From CAZRDB01 sp964598695 (GTDB lineage Bacteria; Armatimonadota; Zipacnadia; UBA1398): a stretch of 21,685 nt of DNA. Each line of letters opens with the position of its first letter. Within the stretch, counting starts at the first letter, position 1. The notes below the pieces were generated by a model. It ran no database searches. It was given only the letters and a program-made list of their open reading frames with translations, and was not told where the DNA came from. The translations under genes were made by a program, and so were the position numbers. The stretch is taken from assembly GCA_964598695.1 (NCBI GenBank), contig CAZRDB010000071.1:1-21685 (forward strand), read 5' to 3'. This document shows positions 1 through 8,442 of the stretch, piece by piece.

Positions 1-1
1 C

Positions 2-1264
2 GACGAGAACCTGCGACTGATCGAGGAGTCGATCCGCTACCTGCGGTCGCAGGAGCGCGAGGTGATCTACGACGCCGAGCACTTCTTCGACGGCTACCGC
101 GCCAACCCCGAGTACGCGCTCGAGACGCTGCGGGCCGCCGAGCGCGGCGGCGCCCACTGTCTCGTGCTGTGCGACACCAACGGGGGCATGATCGCCGACG
201 AGGTCGGCGAGATCGTGGCGCGCGCCGTCGAGGAGCTGAACACCCCGATCGGGATCCACGCCCACAACGATTCGGGCTGCGCCGTCGCCAGCAGTTGCGT
301 AGCCGTCCGACGCGGCGCCTCCCACGTCCAGGGGACCATGAACGGCTACGGCGAGCGGTGCGGCAACGCCGACCTCGCGACGATCATCCCCAACCTGGAG
401 CTGAAGCTGGGCGTCCGCTGTCTTCCCGAGGGCGCGCTGCCCCGGATCCGGAGCGTCTCATGGTTCGTGAGCGAGATCGCCAACGTCGACCACGATCCCC
501 GCGCCCCCTACGTGGGGAGCTGCGCGTTCGCCCACAAGGGCGGGATGCACATCGACGCCGTCCGCAAGCTCTCCCGCTCCTTCGAGCACGTCGAGCCCGA
601 GCAGGTCGGCGGCGTCCGGCGTCTGCTGCTCTCCGACCAATCGGGCGGCTCCACGGTCATCGACAAGGTCGGCCACATCGAGCCAGGCCTGGACAAGCGT
701 GACCCCCGGGTCGGCAGCCTCCTCCGGCAGCTCAAGGAGATGGAGAACGGCGGCTACCAGTACGAGGCGGCCGAGGCCTCCTTCGAACTCGTCGCCCGCC
801 GGGCTCTCGGGACCGAGCAGACCCTGTTCGAGCTGCTCAACTTCCGCGTGATCGTGGAAATGGGCCGCGACGAGAGCGAGCCCCGGGCCGAGGCGACGAT
901 CCGTGTCCGCGTCGGCAGCACCGTGATGCACACCGCCTCGTTCGGCGACGGCCCGGTCGACGCACTCAACCGCGCCCTACGGAAGGCCCTCCTCAGCTAC
1001 TACCCCGACCTCGCCAACATCAGCCTTGTCGACTACAAGGTCCGGGTGCTCACCACGGGGGAAGGCACCGCATCCAAGGTCCGCGTCCTCATCCAGTCCC
1101 GCGACGAGAACGAGGAGTGGGGCACCGTCGGGGTCAGCCACGACATCATCCTCGCGAGCTGGGGCGCCCTCGTCGACAGCCTGGCCTACGGCCTGCTGAA
1201 GCGCGCGAACTGGCAGCCGCTGCAGGTCCGCTCCGGGCCGGAACTGCGCGAGCCGATCCGGTAG
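2..1264 (+). CDS. cimA: (R)-citramalate synthase, 3' part (N-terminus outside window)
   Basis: The product condenses pyruvate with acetyl-CoA to (R)-citramalate, the first step of the threonine-independent route to 2-oxobutyrate and isoleucine. The frame is open from base 2, so the start lies upstream; 420 residues are visible of a family normally about 520-540 long. Seen in the sequence: EHFFDGY near residue 26, a hallmark of the CimA branch; DTNGG near 58; the metal-binding HAHND at 86-90; and MNGYGERCGNADL near 113-125. After the TIM barrel, roughly the last 130 residues (from about GYQYEAAEASFELV) form the LeuA-type regulatory dimer domain, the site of isoleucine feedback in this family. 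2-Isopropylmalate synthase and homocitrate synthase are the alternatives; the EHFFDGY motif and the closely spaced regulatory domain favour CimA. A strong hairpin follows 19 bases after the TAG stop. No operon partner is visible. Confidence 0.93.
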   Translation, partial: DENLRLIEESIRYLRSQEREVIYDAEHFFDGYRANPEYALETLRAAERGGAHCLVLCDTNGGMIADEVGEIVARAVEELNTPIGIHAHNDSGCAVASSCVAVRRGASHVQGTMNGYGERCGNADLATIIPNLELKLGVRCLPEGALPRIRSVSWFVSEIANVDHDPRAPYVGSCAFAHKGGMHIDAVRKLSRSFEHVEPEQVGGVRRLLLSDQSGGSTVIDKVGHIEPGLDKRDPRVGSLLRQLKEMENGGYQYEAAEASFELVARRALGTEQTLFELLNFRVIVEMGRDESEPRAEATIRVRVGSTVMHTASFGDGPVDALNRALRKALLSYYPDLANISLVDYKVRVLTTGEGTASKVRVLIQSRDENEEWGTVGVSHDIILASWGALVDSLAYGLLKRANWQPLQVRSGPELREPIR

Positions 1265-1283
1265 CGCCACCCGCGACGAAGAA

Positions 1284-1315
1284 CGAGGGCGTGCCCCTCA
1301 CGGGGCGCGCCCTCG
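1284..1315. terminator. Bidirectional hairpin terminator between convergent genes
   Basis: Two 14-base arms (1284-1297 and 1302-1315) pair with a single G-T wobble around the loop TCAC. The hairpin lies between the stop of cimA (1264) and the stop of the facing propeller gene (1343). On the minus strand it is followed by the T-rich TTCTTCG, a credible intrinsic terminator. On the plus strand no T-tract follows, so termination of cimA would rest on the very stable stem. Confidence 0.7.
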
Positions 1316-1342
1316 CTGCATCTGGCGCCGGCGCGGCGGCCG

Positions 1343-2311
1343 CTACTTCGGGTAGAAGTCGGGGTCGGTCCCCTCGCACAGCCTCCGAGCCTCGCGGGTA
1401 TCGAGATCGACCAGGGTGAGCACACCCTGATCGCTCGCCGCCGCCGCCCAGCGCTGGCCCTCGCTCACCGCCACGCCGCCCCACGGATCCCGCACCCGCG
1501 CGAGCAGCGTGTGCTCCCCCAGGATCGGGTCCATCTCATAGATCCCCGAGGCCAGCGGCGCCTCGGCGATCGCCGCCACGCTCGCGTAGATCGTGCCGCT
1601 CTCGCCGAAGTCCACCCCCGTCACGAGGTTCGCGCCGAGCTGCTCCTCGGTGAGAAGCGGGAGCGCCTCGCCCGTCTGGATGTCGGCCACGTGGTAGAAG
1701 TCGGAGACGTCGGTCGGGAAGCCCGGGTACGAGACGTCGGTCGCGTCCTCCGCGCCGTTGCGACGCACGCGGCAGTGGCCGAGCCCGACCCCGCCGTACC
1801 AGGTGGTCACCGGACTGGCCTCCGGGCCGCCGTCTCCGAGCTGCAGGAACAGGGTGATCTCCGCGCCGAAGGGATCGCCGTCCTCTCCGCCCTCACCCGT
1901 CTGCTGGAGGTAGTAGGCGCCGTTGGTGGCCTCGCAGTAGCCGAAGCCCAGCGGGTTCACCGGATCATCGTACGTGTCGTACTCCGAGCCGCCCGCCGGG
2001 TCGAGACCGTGGAGCCGGTAGACCGCCGCGAGCCCGTCGGGACCGGTCTCGCACGAGAGGAAGAACAGGTGATCCCAGTCGACGAAGGTCGGGCAGCCGT
2101 ACGACGTGCCCTCGAGGCCCTCGGCGACCCCGCCGAAGGTGAGCTGCCGCTCCTCGCCCGCGCCGAAGTCGTAGACGTGGATGTTGCCCTCGCGCACGAA
2201 CGCGAGCAGGCCGCCGGCCTTGGGCTCGGAGAGCGCCCCGGCCGCGAGGAGCACCGACAGCGCCGCGGCGGCCGCGGCGGCGAACCAGAAGAGCCGCACC
2301 CTACGGGTCAT
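1343..2311 (-). CDS. Exported TolB/PD40-like beta-propeller protein, function unknown
   Basis: This 322-residue protein begins with a clear export signal: MTRR followed by a hydrophobic alanine-rich stretch (residues 8-25) and a likely cleavage near residue 28. Residues 33-60 (LLAFVREGNIHVYDFG, then RQLTFGG) read like the first blade of a TolB/PD40 propeller. The C-terminus, residues 300-322 (VDLDTREARRLCEGTDPDFYPK), resembles a last blade strand, so the protein is probably one extracytoplasmic propeller. Five cysteines in the mature part (73, 87, 126, 180, 312) could form disulphides. The ATG at 2311 is preceded by a good Shine-Dalgarno, AAGGAG, six bases away. It is transcribed divergently from the propeller/phosphoesterase gene at 2528, and the shared 216-base spacer may hold both promoters. 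No catalytic motif is visible; binding or scaffolding is the most one can infer. Confidence 0.75.
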   Translation of the reverse strand: MTRRVRLFWFAAAAAAALSVLLAAGALSEPKAGGLLAFVREGNIHVYDFGAGEERQLTFGGVAEGLEGTSYGCPTFVDWDHLFFLSCETGPDGLAAVYRLHGLDPAGGSEYDTYDDPVNPLGFGYCEATNGAYYLQQTGEGGEDGDPFGAEITLFLQLGDGGPEASPVTTWYGGVGLGHCRVRRNGAEDATDVSYPGFPTDVSDFYHVADIQTGEALPLLTEEQLGANLVTGVDFGESGTIYASVAAIAEAPLASGIYEMDPILGEHTLLARVRDPWGGVAVSEGQRWAAAASDQGVLTLVDLDTREARRLCEGTDPDFYPK

Positions 2312-2527
2312 GCTCGTCTCCTTCCGGTCCCACCCGCTCCCGCCGGTTCGTTCCGCCGGCGGCGGGGCCGGACCTCCGGCGGCACGATCGCGGCAAGCGG
2401 CTCTCGCGCTCGGACAAAGGAACCTTCACCCGGATTCGGCGGGGGCGAGGAGGAATACCCTTGCCGGGGAGCCCGCCGCGCGCGGCGGGAGGCCACGCCA
2501 GCCCCGGGGACTCGCGGAGGTCACACG
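2312..2527. promoter_or_regulatory. Divergent intergenic region with both promoters and two ribosome sites
   Basis: This 216-base spacer separates two divergent genes for exported propeller proteins. AAGGAG (minus strand) serves the gene starting at 2311, and CGGAGG at 2515-2520 serves the ATG at 2528 with seven bases between. I could not pick out a convincing -35/-10 pair on either strand; the region is very GC-rich, so sigma-70 boxes would be weak. It also holds a perfect 18-base palindrome at 2472-2489. Confidence 0.5.
2472..2489. repeat. Perfect 18-base palindrome in the leader of the propeller/phosphoesterase gene
   Basis: CCCGCCGCG at 2472-2480 is followed directly by its reverse complement CGCGGCGGG at 2481-2489. 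The centre lies about 47 bases before the ATG at 2528. It could be a dimeric repressor operator or an mRNA hairpin in the leader. A chance palindrome is possible in DNA this rich in G and C. Confidence 0.45.
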
Positions 2528-5023
2528 ATGAACAGACGACATGCGCTCCCGACACTCCTGCTCACGCTCTGCTGCGCCGCCGCCCTCGCGCAGGAAGGTC
2601 CCCAGTGGCCCGGCGAGCGCCCCGACGGCTCCGTCCTGCTCCCGAGCGGCTGGTCGCTCGACCCGGCCGGCGCGCAAGTGCGTCTCCCCTCCGACCTTCC
2701 CGTCCGGATGGCCCTCCACCCGGGCGGGCGCCTGCTCGCGGTCCAGCATGCCGGGCTGCGCGCGCACATGGTGGCGCTGCTCGACACGCGCACCCGCGCG
2801 GTCGTCTCCCAGCTCGCGATCCCCAAGTCGTGGAGCGGGATGTGCTGGAGCCGCGACGGCGCGACCCTCTGGGTCGGCGGCGGCGTCGACGATCTCCTCT
2901 ACCGGGCGAAGCTCGACCCGACCGATGACACGCTCCACCTCGAAGGCTCGTTCCCTGTCGGAGACCCCAACCGCCTCGACCTCGTCGCGGGGCCGTGCCT
3001 CGACCGGGCCGACCGGATCTGGGTCGCCCTCCAGCGCGGCAACGCGGTGGTCCGCGTGGCGCCCGACGGGTCGCAAGCCCGCGCGCGGCGCTTCCGCCCG
3101 GGGGCGATGCCGTTCGAGTGCGTCGCCTCGCCCGACGGCCGGACCGTCTTCGTCTCGCTCTGGGGCCAGAGCACCGTCGTCGCTCTCGACGCGGAGACCG
3201 GCTTCGAGCGTTTCGCCGTCCCGACCGGCCAGCATCCCTCCGAGATGCTGGTCTCGCCCGACGGATCACGCCTGTTCGTGAGCAACGGCAACGAGAACAC
3301 CGTCACCGTGGTCGACCTCGCGCGGCGCCGCGCCACCGAGACGATCTCCTCGGCGCTCTACCCGCAGGCGCCTCCGGGCTCGACCCCCAACTCGGTCGCG
3401 CTGACACCCGACGGCCGGACGCTGTTCGTCGCCAACGCCGACAACAACAACTGCGCCGTGTTCGACGTCGAGGAGCCCGGGCACGCCGAGGCGCTCGGCT
3501 TCATCCCGCTCGGCTGGTACCCGACGTCGGTGCGCCTGAGCGCGGACGGCCGGACGCTCTTCGCCGCGAACGGCAAGGGGAGCGCCGGCTCGGCCGCCAA
3601 CCCGTTGGGGCCGGAGAGCCCGAAGGCCACGCCGACAATCGACCAGTACATCGGGGGGCTGTTCGGCGGCTCTCTCTCGATCGTCGCCCTTCCCCGCCCC
3701 GCCGAACTCGGCGCCCTCTCGGCGCGCGCCTACGCCTGCTCCCCGCTGCGGCCCGACGCGGGCGCGACCGGGCTGGCCGAGCGCGCGGCCGACTGCCCCG
3801 TGCCCGCGAAGGTCGGCGACCCCTCGCCGATCCGGCACTGCATCTACGTCATCAAGGAGAACCGCACCTACGACCAGGTCCTGGGCGATGACCCGCGCGG
3901 GAACGGCGACCCGGATCTGTGCATCTTCGGCGAGGAGGTCTCGCCCAACCACCACGCGCTGGCCAGCGAGTTCGTCCTGCTCGACAACTACTACGTCAAC
4001 TCGGAGGTCTCCGCCGACGGCCACGAGTGGACGATGGGCGCCTACGCCTCGGACTTCGTCGAGCGCACCTGGCCCGTCTCCTACGGCGGCAAGGCGGGAG
4101 CCACGCAGGCCGACGGCCACGGCGAGAGCCTCGGCTACCCTTCGGAGGGCGGGTTCGAGATCGCCACACCCAAGAGCGGCTACCTCTGGGATGTCGCCCA
4201 ACGCGCCGGCGTGACCTACCGCAGCTACGGGGAGTGGGTCGAGAACGGCGCGACGGCCAAGGACCCTGCCCGCGCCGCGTGCGCGGCACTCGAGGGACAC
4301 ATCGACCCCTACTTCCGCGGCTGGGATCTCGGCTACCCGGACGTCAAGCGGGCCGACCGTTTCCTCGAGGAGCTGAGGGGCTTCGAGGCGGCCGGCGAGA
4401 TGCCGCGGTTGATCGTGCTGCGGCTGCCCAACGACCACGGCGCGGGCGCCACGCCGGGCATGCTCACTCCGCGCGCGATGATGGCCGACAACGACCTCGC
4501 GCTCGGCCGGCTGGTCGAGGGCGTCTCGCGGAGTCGCTTCTGGAAGGACACCGCGATCTTCGTCGTCGAGGACGACGCCCAGAACGGCCCCGACCACGTG
4601 GACGCACATCGTTCGATCGCCTACGTCGTGAGCCCCTGGACCCGCCGTGGGGCGGTGGTGAGCGAGATGTACTCCACCTGCGGGATGCTGCGGACGATCG
4701 AACTGATCCTGGGGCTGCCGCCGATGAGCCAGTACGACGCCTCGGCCACTCCGATGTACGCCTGCTTCACGGGGACGCCGGACTTCTCGCCCTACCTCTG
4801 CAAGCCGGCGACCTACCCCCTCGACGAGCGCAACGGCCGCGCCGCCTGGGGTAGCGACCTCTCCCTCGCGTTCGACTTCTCGAAGGAAGACGCCGCCGAC
4901 GATCTGCTGCTCAACGAGGTCACCTGGCGGAGCGTGAAGGGCGCCGACTGCCCCATGCCGATGCCCGTGCGCGCCGCCTTCGTCCGCGTGCTCGCGGAAG
5001 ACGACGAAGGCGACGACGGCTAG
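2528..5023 (+). CDS. Exported YVTN/YncE-type beta-propeller fused to phosphoesterase (alkaline-phosphatase-superfamily) domain
   Basis: This 831-residue protein has an N-terminal export signal (MNRRHALPTLLLTLCCAAALAQ, cleavage near residue 21). Residues about 40-390 form a seven-blade YVTN-like propeller, shown by repeated SPDGRTVFVS, SPDGSRLFVSN, TPDGRTLFVAN and SADGRTLFAAN units. Residues about 430-770 are a phosphoesterase domain: KENRTYD (443-449), SADGHEW near 495-501, NDHG (635-638) and EDDAQNGPDHVDAHR (681-695), which supply the likely metal and active-site residues. Databases call this architecture bifunctional YncE/alkaline phosphatase family; the true substrate is unknown, and phospholipase-C-like or phosphatase activity is possible. 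The start at 2528 is chosen because CGGAGG lies seven bases before it and the signal peptide begins there. The same frame is open for 339 codons upstream, but that part lies opposite the 1343-2311 gene and does not look coding. Its stop is only three bases from the stop of the facing lipoprotein gene. Confidence 0.88.
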   Translation: MNRRHALPTLLLTLCCAAALAQEGPQWPGERPDGSVLLPSGWSLDPAGAQVRLPSDLPVRMALHPGGRLLAVQHAGLRAHMVALLDTRTRAVVSQLAIPKSWSGMCWSRDGATLWVGGGVDDLLYRAKLDPTDDTLHLEGSFPVGDPNRLDLVAGPCLDRADRIWVALQRGNAVVRVAPDGSQARARRFRPGAMPFECVASPDGRTVFVSLWGQSTVVALDAETGFERFAVPTGQHPSEMLVSPDGSRLFVSNGNENTVTVVDLARRRATETISSALYPQAPPGSTPNSVALTPDGRTLFVANADNNNCAVFDVEEPGHAEALGFIPLGWYPTSVRLSADGRTLFAANGKGSAGSAANPLGPESPKATPTIDQYIGGLFGGSLSIVALPRPAELGALSARAYACSPLRPDAGATGLAERAADCPVPAKVGDPSPIRHCIYVIKENRTYDQVLGDDPRGNGDPDLCIFGEEVSPNHHALASEFVLLDNYYVNSEVSADGHEWTMGAYASDFVERTWPVSYGGKAGATQADGHGESLGYPSEGGFEIATPKSGYLWDVAQRAGVTYRSYGEWVENGATAKDPARAACAALEGHIDPYFRGWDLGYPDVKRADRFLEELRGFEAAGEMPRLIVLRLPNDHGAGATPGMLTPRAMMADNDLALGRLVEGVSRSRFWKDTAIFVVEDDAQNGPDHVDAHRSIAYVVSPWTRRGAVVSEMYSTCGMLRTIELILGLPPMSQYDASATPMYACFTGTPDFSPYLCKPATYPLDERNGRAAWGSDLSLAFDFSKEDAADDLLLNEVTWRSVKGADCPMPMPVRAAFVRVLAEDDEGDDG

Positions 5024-5026
5024 GCG

Positions 5027-6862
5027 CTACCGCTCCGCGATCCGGTACAGGCGCACGCCCCAGGGGCCGAAGGAGTCCTCGAAGAGGCCCTCCTCGGCGG
5101 TGAGCGTCCGCTCCTCGCCGAGCACCTCGACCGTCGCCTTCGGCGGGAGTCCCTCGACGCGGAACCGCGCGGTCGTCTCGGCCCCCTGCATCGCGACCGC
5201 GAAGACGTAGGTCGCGCCCTCGTGCCGCTTGCACAGCAGATCGACCGGCACCTCGGGGTTGGCGCTCTCGGCCGTGGCGAGGTCGGAGCGCGTCGGGCTG
5301 CGCAGCACGCGCGCGAGGCCCTGGATCTCGCCGTTCACCCGGGTGACGGCCTCCAGGTTCTCGGGGTGGAGGAACAGCCCGGCCTCGGCAAACGGGTTGA
5401 ACTCGTGCACGAACCAGATCAGGCCGGTCGCGCCATGGATGATCGACATCCAGGCCTCGCCGCGGATCTCGGCCGGGGTCGGCAGCGGGCCGCCGCCGTC
5501 GATCCGCGTGCATTCGATCACGCTCCAGATCGGCTTGGCGTCACCCGAGAGGGCGCGGAGCCGGTCCAGCCCCTTCGCGACGTACCACAGTTCGTGGCCC
5601 CCGCCCGGCAGTCCGGAGTTGGTCGCCGGGTAGATGTCGAACGACAGGATGTCGCCGCCGTGGACGTAGCCGTCGTAGTCCTCCGGCTTGCCCTCGGAGC
5701 CTCGGCCGATCCAGGCTTCGTTCGCGAGGCCCTGCCCGAGGTTGAGCAGCACGGGGCGCGAGGGGTCCGCCCGGCGTATCGCCTCGTAGCGGCGCACGAC
5801 CTCCCCAGGCGGGACCGGCGGGCCATAGCCGCCCTGGCCGTCCGGCTGGGCGTTGTCCGGCTCGTCGCCCTGCAGCCACCCGGCGATGAGGTCATCGTCG
5901 AGGTGAGCGAGTCCGGTCTCGTTCTGGTCGCACAGCACCGGCATGGCCGCGGCCCGTAGCGCGGCGAGCTGCTCCTCGGTCGGCCCCTGCCAGAGACCGA
6001 TGTAGAGGTTGATGCCGGCCTGGCGGTAGCGCGCCGCGTTGGCGGGGTCCTGGAGCCACACACCGATCGGGAAGACGTCCGGGTCGTGCCAGGGCCCGTG
6101 GACCCAGGCCGGGTCGGGGGCGACCGGGTGCGTCGTCGGCAGGGGGCCGGCCAGGCGCGGCATCTGTCGGAGCACCGTCTTCGGCGCCGGGCCCGCGATC
6201 TCGCCCTCGATGTCGTCCACGAACAGCGGCTCGCCGAGATCGGCGGCCGCGCGAAGGAAGACACCCGAGAAGCCCTTGTCGAACCGCGAGGGGCCGGCCT
6301 GGAAGCCGGTGGCCTCGACGGCGCCGTCCACGGTGACGCGGATCTCGTTCGAGGCCGTCACGGAGAACTCCCACCGGTGCCAGCCCTCGGCGCGGCGCAC
6401 CTGGGAGTCCCAGCGATCGAACCATTGGTTCTGCGCCGTACTGACCCACGCGTAGGAGCCGTTGCCATCGAGGAACGGCGCGTAGACGATCCCGAAGACC
6501 AGCCGGTTGCCGGCCGTGTTGGTGAGCCCCCACATCGGGCCGAACGCGTATTCGGTCGCGGCCGCCCCCTCGCGGCGGAGGCCCGAATCGTACACCCAGA
6601 ACGCGACCCGGCCCGACCCGTCGGCCGGCGCGAGCGGCAGCGCCGCCTCGGCGCCGGGGTCGATCCGGAGGCACCGCCGGCCCTCGTGGGCACGCTCCTC
6701 GGTGATCGCGATCTCGCCCGCCGCCTGCCAGCCCCCGAGGTCGCCCTCCTCGAAACCCACCGGGGCGGGCTGGGCCGCCACGGGCCGGTCACAGCCGATC
6801 ACGACCGCGCCCCACAGCGCGGAGACGCACAGGCACACAACCGAACGCGCGAAGCAGACCAT
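5027..6862 (-). CDS. Lipoprotein with N-terminal beta-sandwich and glycosidase-like (clan GH-A-type) barrel
   Basis: This 611-residue protein begins MVCFARSVVCLCVSALWG and reaches a lipobox, VIGC, with lipidation expected at Cys24. Residues about 36-225 resemble a carbohydrate-binding or laminin-G-like sandwich (VAFWVYDSG, GWHRWEFSV, PLFVDDIEGE). Residues about 260-510 look like a TIM barrel of a glycosidase. PIGVWLQDP (near 265-273) opens it; WLQGDEPD (329-336) places Glu334 as a candidate acid/base; LSFDIYP is near 406-412; and WSVIECTR (446-453) places Glu450 as a candidate nucleophile. The C-terminal 90 residues look like a final sandwich. I cannot assign a CAZy family. The ATG at 6862 has its own Shine-Dalgarno, GGGAGGT, nine bases upstream, and starts the signal peptide. 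The frame nevertheless stays open through the gene upstream, so automated callers may fuse the two. The neighbourhood fits an envelope-anchored carbohydrate-active role. Confidence 0.75.
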   Translation of the reverse strand: MVCFARSVVCLCVSALWGAVVIGCDRPVAAQPAPVGFEEGDLGGWQAAGEIAITEERAHEGRRCLRIDPGAEAALPLAPADGSGRVAFWVYDSGLRREGAAATEYAFGPMWGLTNTAGNRLVFGIVYAPFLDGNGSYAWVSTAQNQWFDRWDSQVRRAEGWHRWEFSVTASNEIRVTVDGAVEATGFQAGPSRFDKGFSGVFLRAAADLGEPLFVDDIEGEIAGPAPKTVLRQMPRLAGPLPTTHPVAPDPAWVHGPWHDPDVFPIGVWLQDPANAARYRQAGINLYIGLWQGPTEEQLAALRAAAMPVLCDQNETGLAHLDDDLIAGWLQGDEPDNAQPDGQGGYGPPVPPGEVVRRYEAIRRADPSRPVLLNLGQGLANEAWIGRGSEGKPEDYDGYVHGGDILSFDIYPATNSGLPGGGHELWYVAKGLDRLRALSGDAKPIWSVIECTRIDGGGPLPTPAEIRGEAWMSIIHGATGLIWFVHEFNPFAEAGLFLHPENLEAVTRVNGEIQGLARVLRSPTRSDLATAESANPEVPVDLLCKRHEGATYVFAVAMQGAETTARFRVEGLPPKATVEVLGEERTLTAEEGLFEDSFGPWGVRLYRIAER

Positions 6863-8407
6863 GGACGCTCGACCTCCCCATCGCGGCGCCGTCGCCCCCC
6901 CGAGTCGCTCGCCCCCCTCACATCTCTCGTCCGCTCCCATGCCGGAGAACCGCGACGAGGCGCGCCGAGAGTCCTTCTCGTGCAGGTCGCGGTACATCCC
7001 GCCCCGCGCGGCCAGCGCCTCCCGCGTCTCCTTGGGGAAGGGCACGTAGCGCCAGAACAGCGAGCGGGTCGCCGAGTCGAGACGCGGCCGCCCCTGCGAC
7101 TCCTCGGTCACCCACAGCGTGTAGTCCTTGATGAACTCCGGCTCGTGGCGGAAGTGCTTGTCGGCCATGTGGAGCTGGTAGTACTGCCCCGTCAGACCCT
7201 CCTCCATCCAGTAGTGCATCGCCTGCTCCTTCGCCACCAGCCAGCGGTACGAGGCGATGGCGGAGACGGTCGCGACGTTCGGCTGGGCCGAGGAGTACAG
7301 CGGGACGACGATGCGGCCGGGCATGCCCTTGCTCTCCCGCGGCCACGGCTCCCAGCAGATCCCGCGCGCGCCGTAGACCGGGACGATCACGAGGTACGGC
7401 GCGATGCGTCGGTCGGCGCCTTTGAACCGGCGGACGAACACGCCGCCGTCGGTGGCCTCGAGATGCTCGAGCTTCGCCCGGATCGTCTGGCGGGTGTTCA
7501 TCACGTCCTCGGGCCGTCCCCGCAGCATCTCCTGCATGAGGATCGGGAAGGCGTTGCCTCGCGGGCCCACGCACATCTTCATCATCTGGCGGACGACTTC
7601 GAGTTCGCCCACGAGCCGGGCCGTGTCGACGGGGCCGTCCTCGGTCTCGTCGGCCTCGCCGACGGCGTCGAGCGCCGAGCGGGCCTGCATGAGGTTGCGG
7701 TACTCGTTCAGGAGCACTCGGTCCTGGGCCGAGACCTTGCCGGCCAGGGCGAGCAGCTTGGCCACCGAGCCGGAGCGCCCCTGCCGGAGCTTGCCGAACA
7801 GCTCCTCGTAGTTGGCATGGGGACGACCGTTGTCGGGGAGGACCGCCCGCATCTGCTCGAAGGCCGCGATCAGCTCGGCCAACGTGTCGCCGATCCCGGT
7901 GTGGATCTCGTCCATCCGACCGACCATCGTCCGGTAGGTGTCCTCCTGGGCCGCGAGGTTGCCCTGGGCCTCCTGCCGCCGCACCGAGGCCGGCCGGTTG
8001 CTCTTGCGGTAGCTACCGGAGGCGGCTTCATCCTGCGTGGAGGCGCTGAGCACGCCGCTCGCGACGGCCTTCAGCCACTCGTCGGCGTAGTAGACGCCCG
8101 AGTCGTCCGGCTCGTCGTCCACGATCCGGTCGATCGTCGCCCGCAGCTCGTCGTCGAGCAGCGAGGGATCGAACACCCCGCAGCGGAGGAAGCACCGCTC
8201 CTCGCGGCTCAGAGGCCGCAGGATCAGGCTGCGCGCGACGGCCTGGAAGAGGCCGGAGTGGCGGCTGATCACGCGCTGCAGGAGCGGCCCCTTCTCCTTG
8301 ACCGTGGGGTCGCGGAAGCCGTTGAGCGCGCGCGTCAGCTCCCGGAGATCCTCCTGGGCCGACTCGCCGAGCGCCTCCGGGTCCAGGATCGGCTCGATGC
8401 CTGCCAT
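6863..8407 (-). CDS. Unrecognised cytoplasmic protein of about 500 residues, lacking a stop before the next gene
   Basis: I do not recognise this protein. It begins MAGIEPILDPEALGESAQED at the ATG at 8407, chosen over the in-frame GTG at 8425 because GAGAGGAG stands just upstream of the ATG. There is no signal peptide or membrane helix. The first third is acidic and helical. A polar stretch with SYRKSNRPASVRRQEAQG (near residues 135-155) follows, then a helical region with RLVGELEVVRQMMKMCVGPRGNAFP. A more conserved-looking end carries APYLVIVPVYGARGICWEPW, GRIVVPLY, ASYRWLVAKEQAMHYWMEEG and RSLFWRYVPFPKETREAL. Coding character fades after about RDLHEKDSRR (near 6985), where rare codons such as AGA and CGA appear. 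No in-frame stop is met, and the frame runs into the lipoprotein gene. A frame change near 6990 would end it at the TGA at 6918. It lies 35 bases after the URO-D-like gene, probably in one operon. Confidence 0.6.
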
Positions 8408-8442
8408 GCTCCGTGCTCCTCTCACTCCCGCGGGACCGGACG

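Noticed and set aside
1511..2527. A 339-codon N-terminal extension of the propeller/phosphoesterase gene
   Set aside because: It lies opposite the 1343-2311 gene, has shadow-like composition, and the signal peptide with a proper ribosome site starts at 2528.
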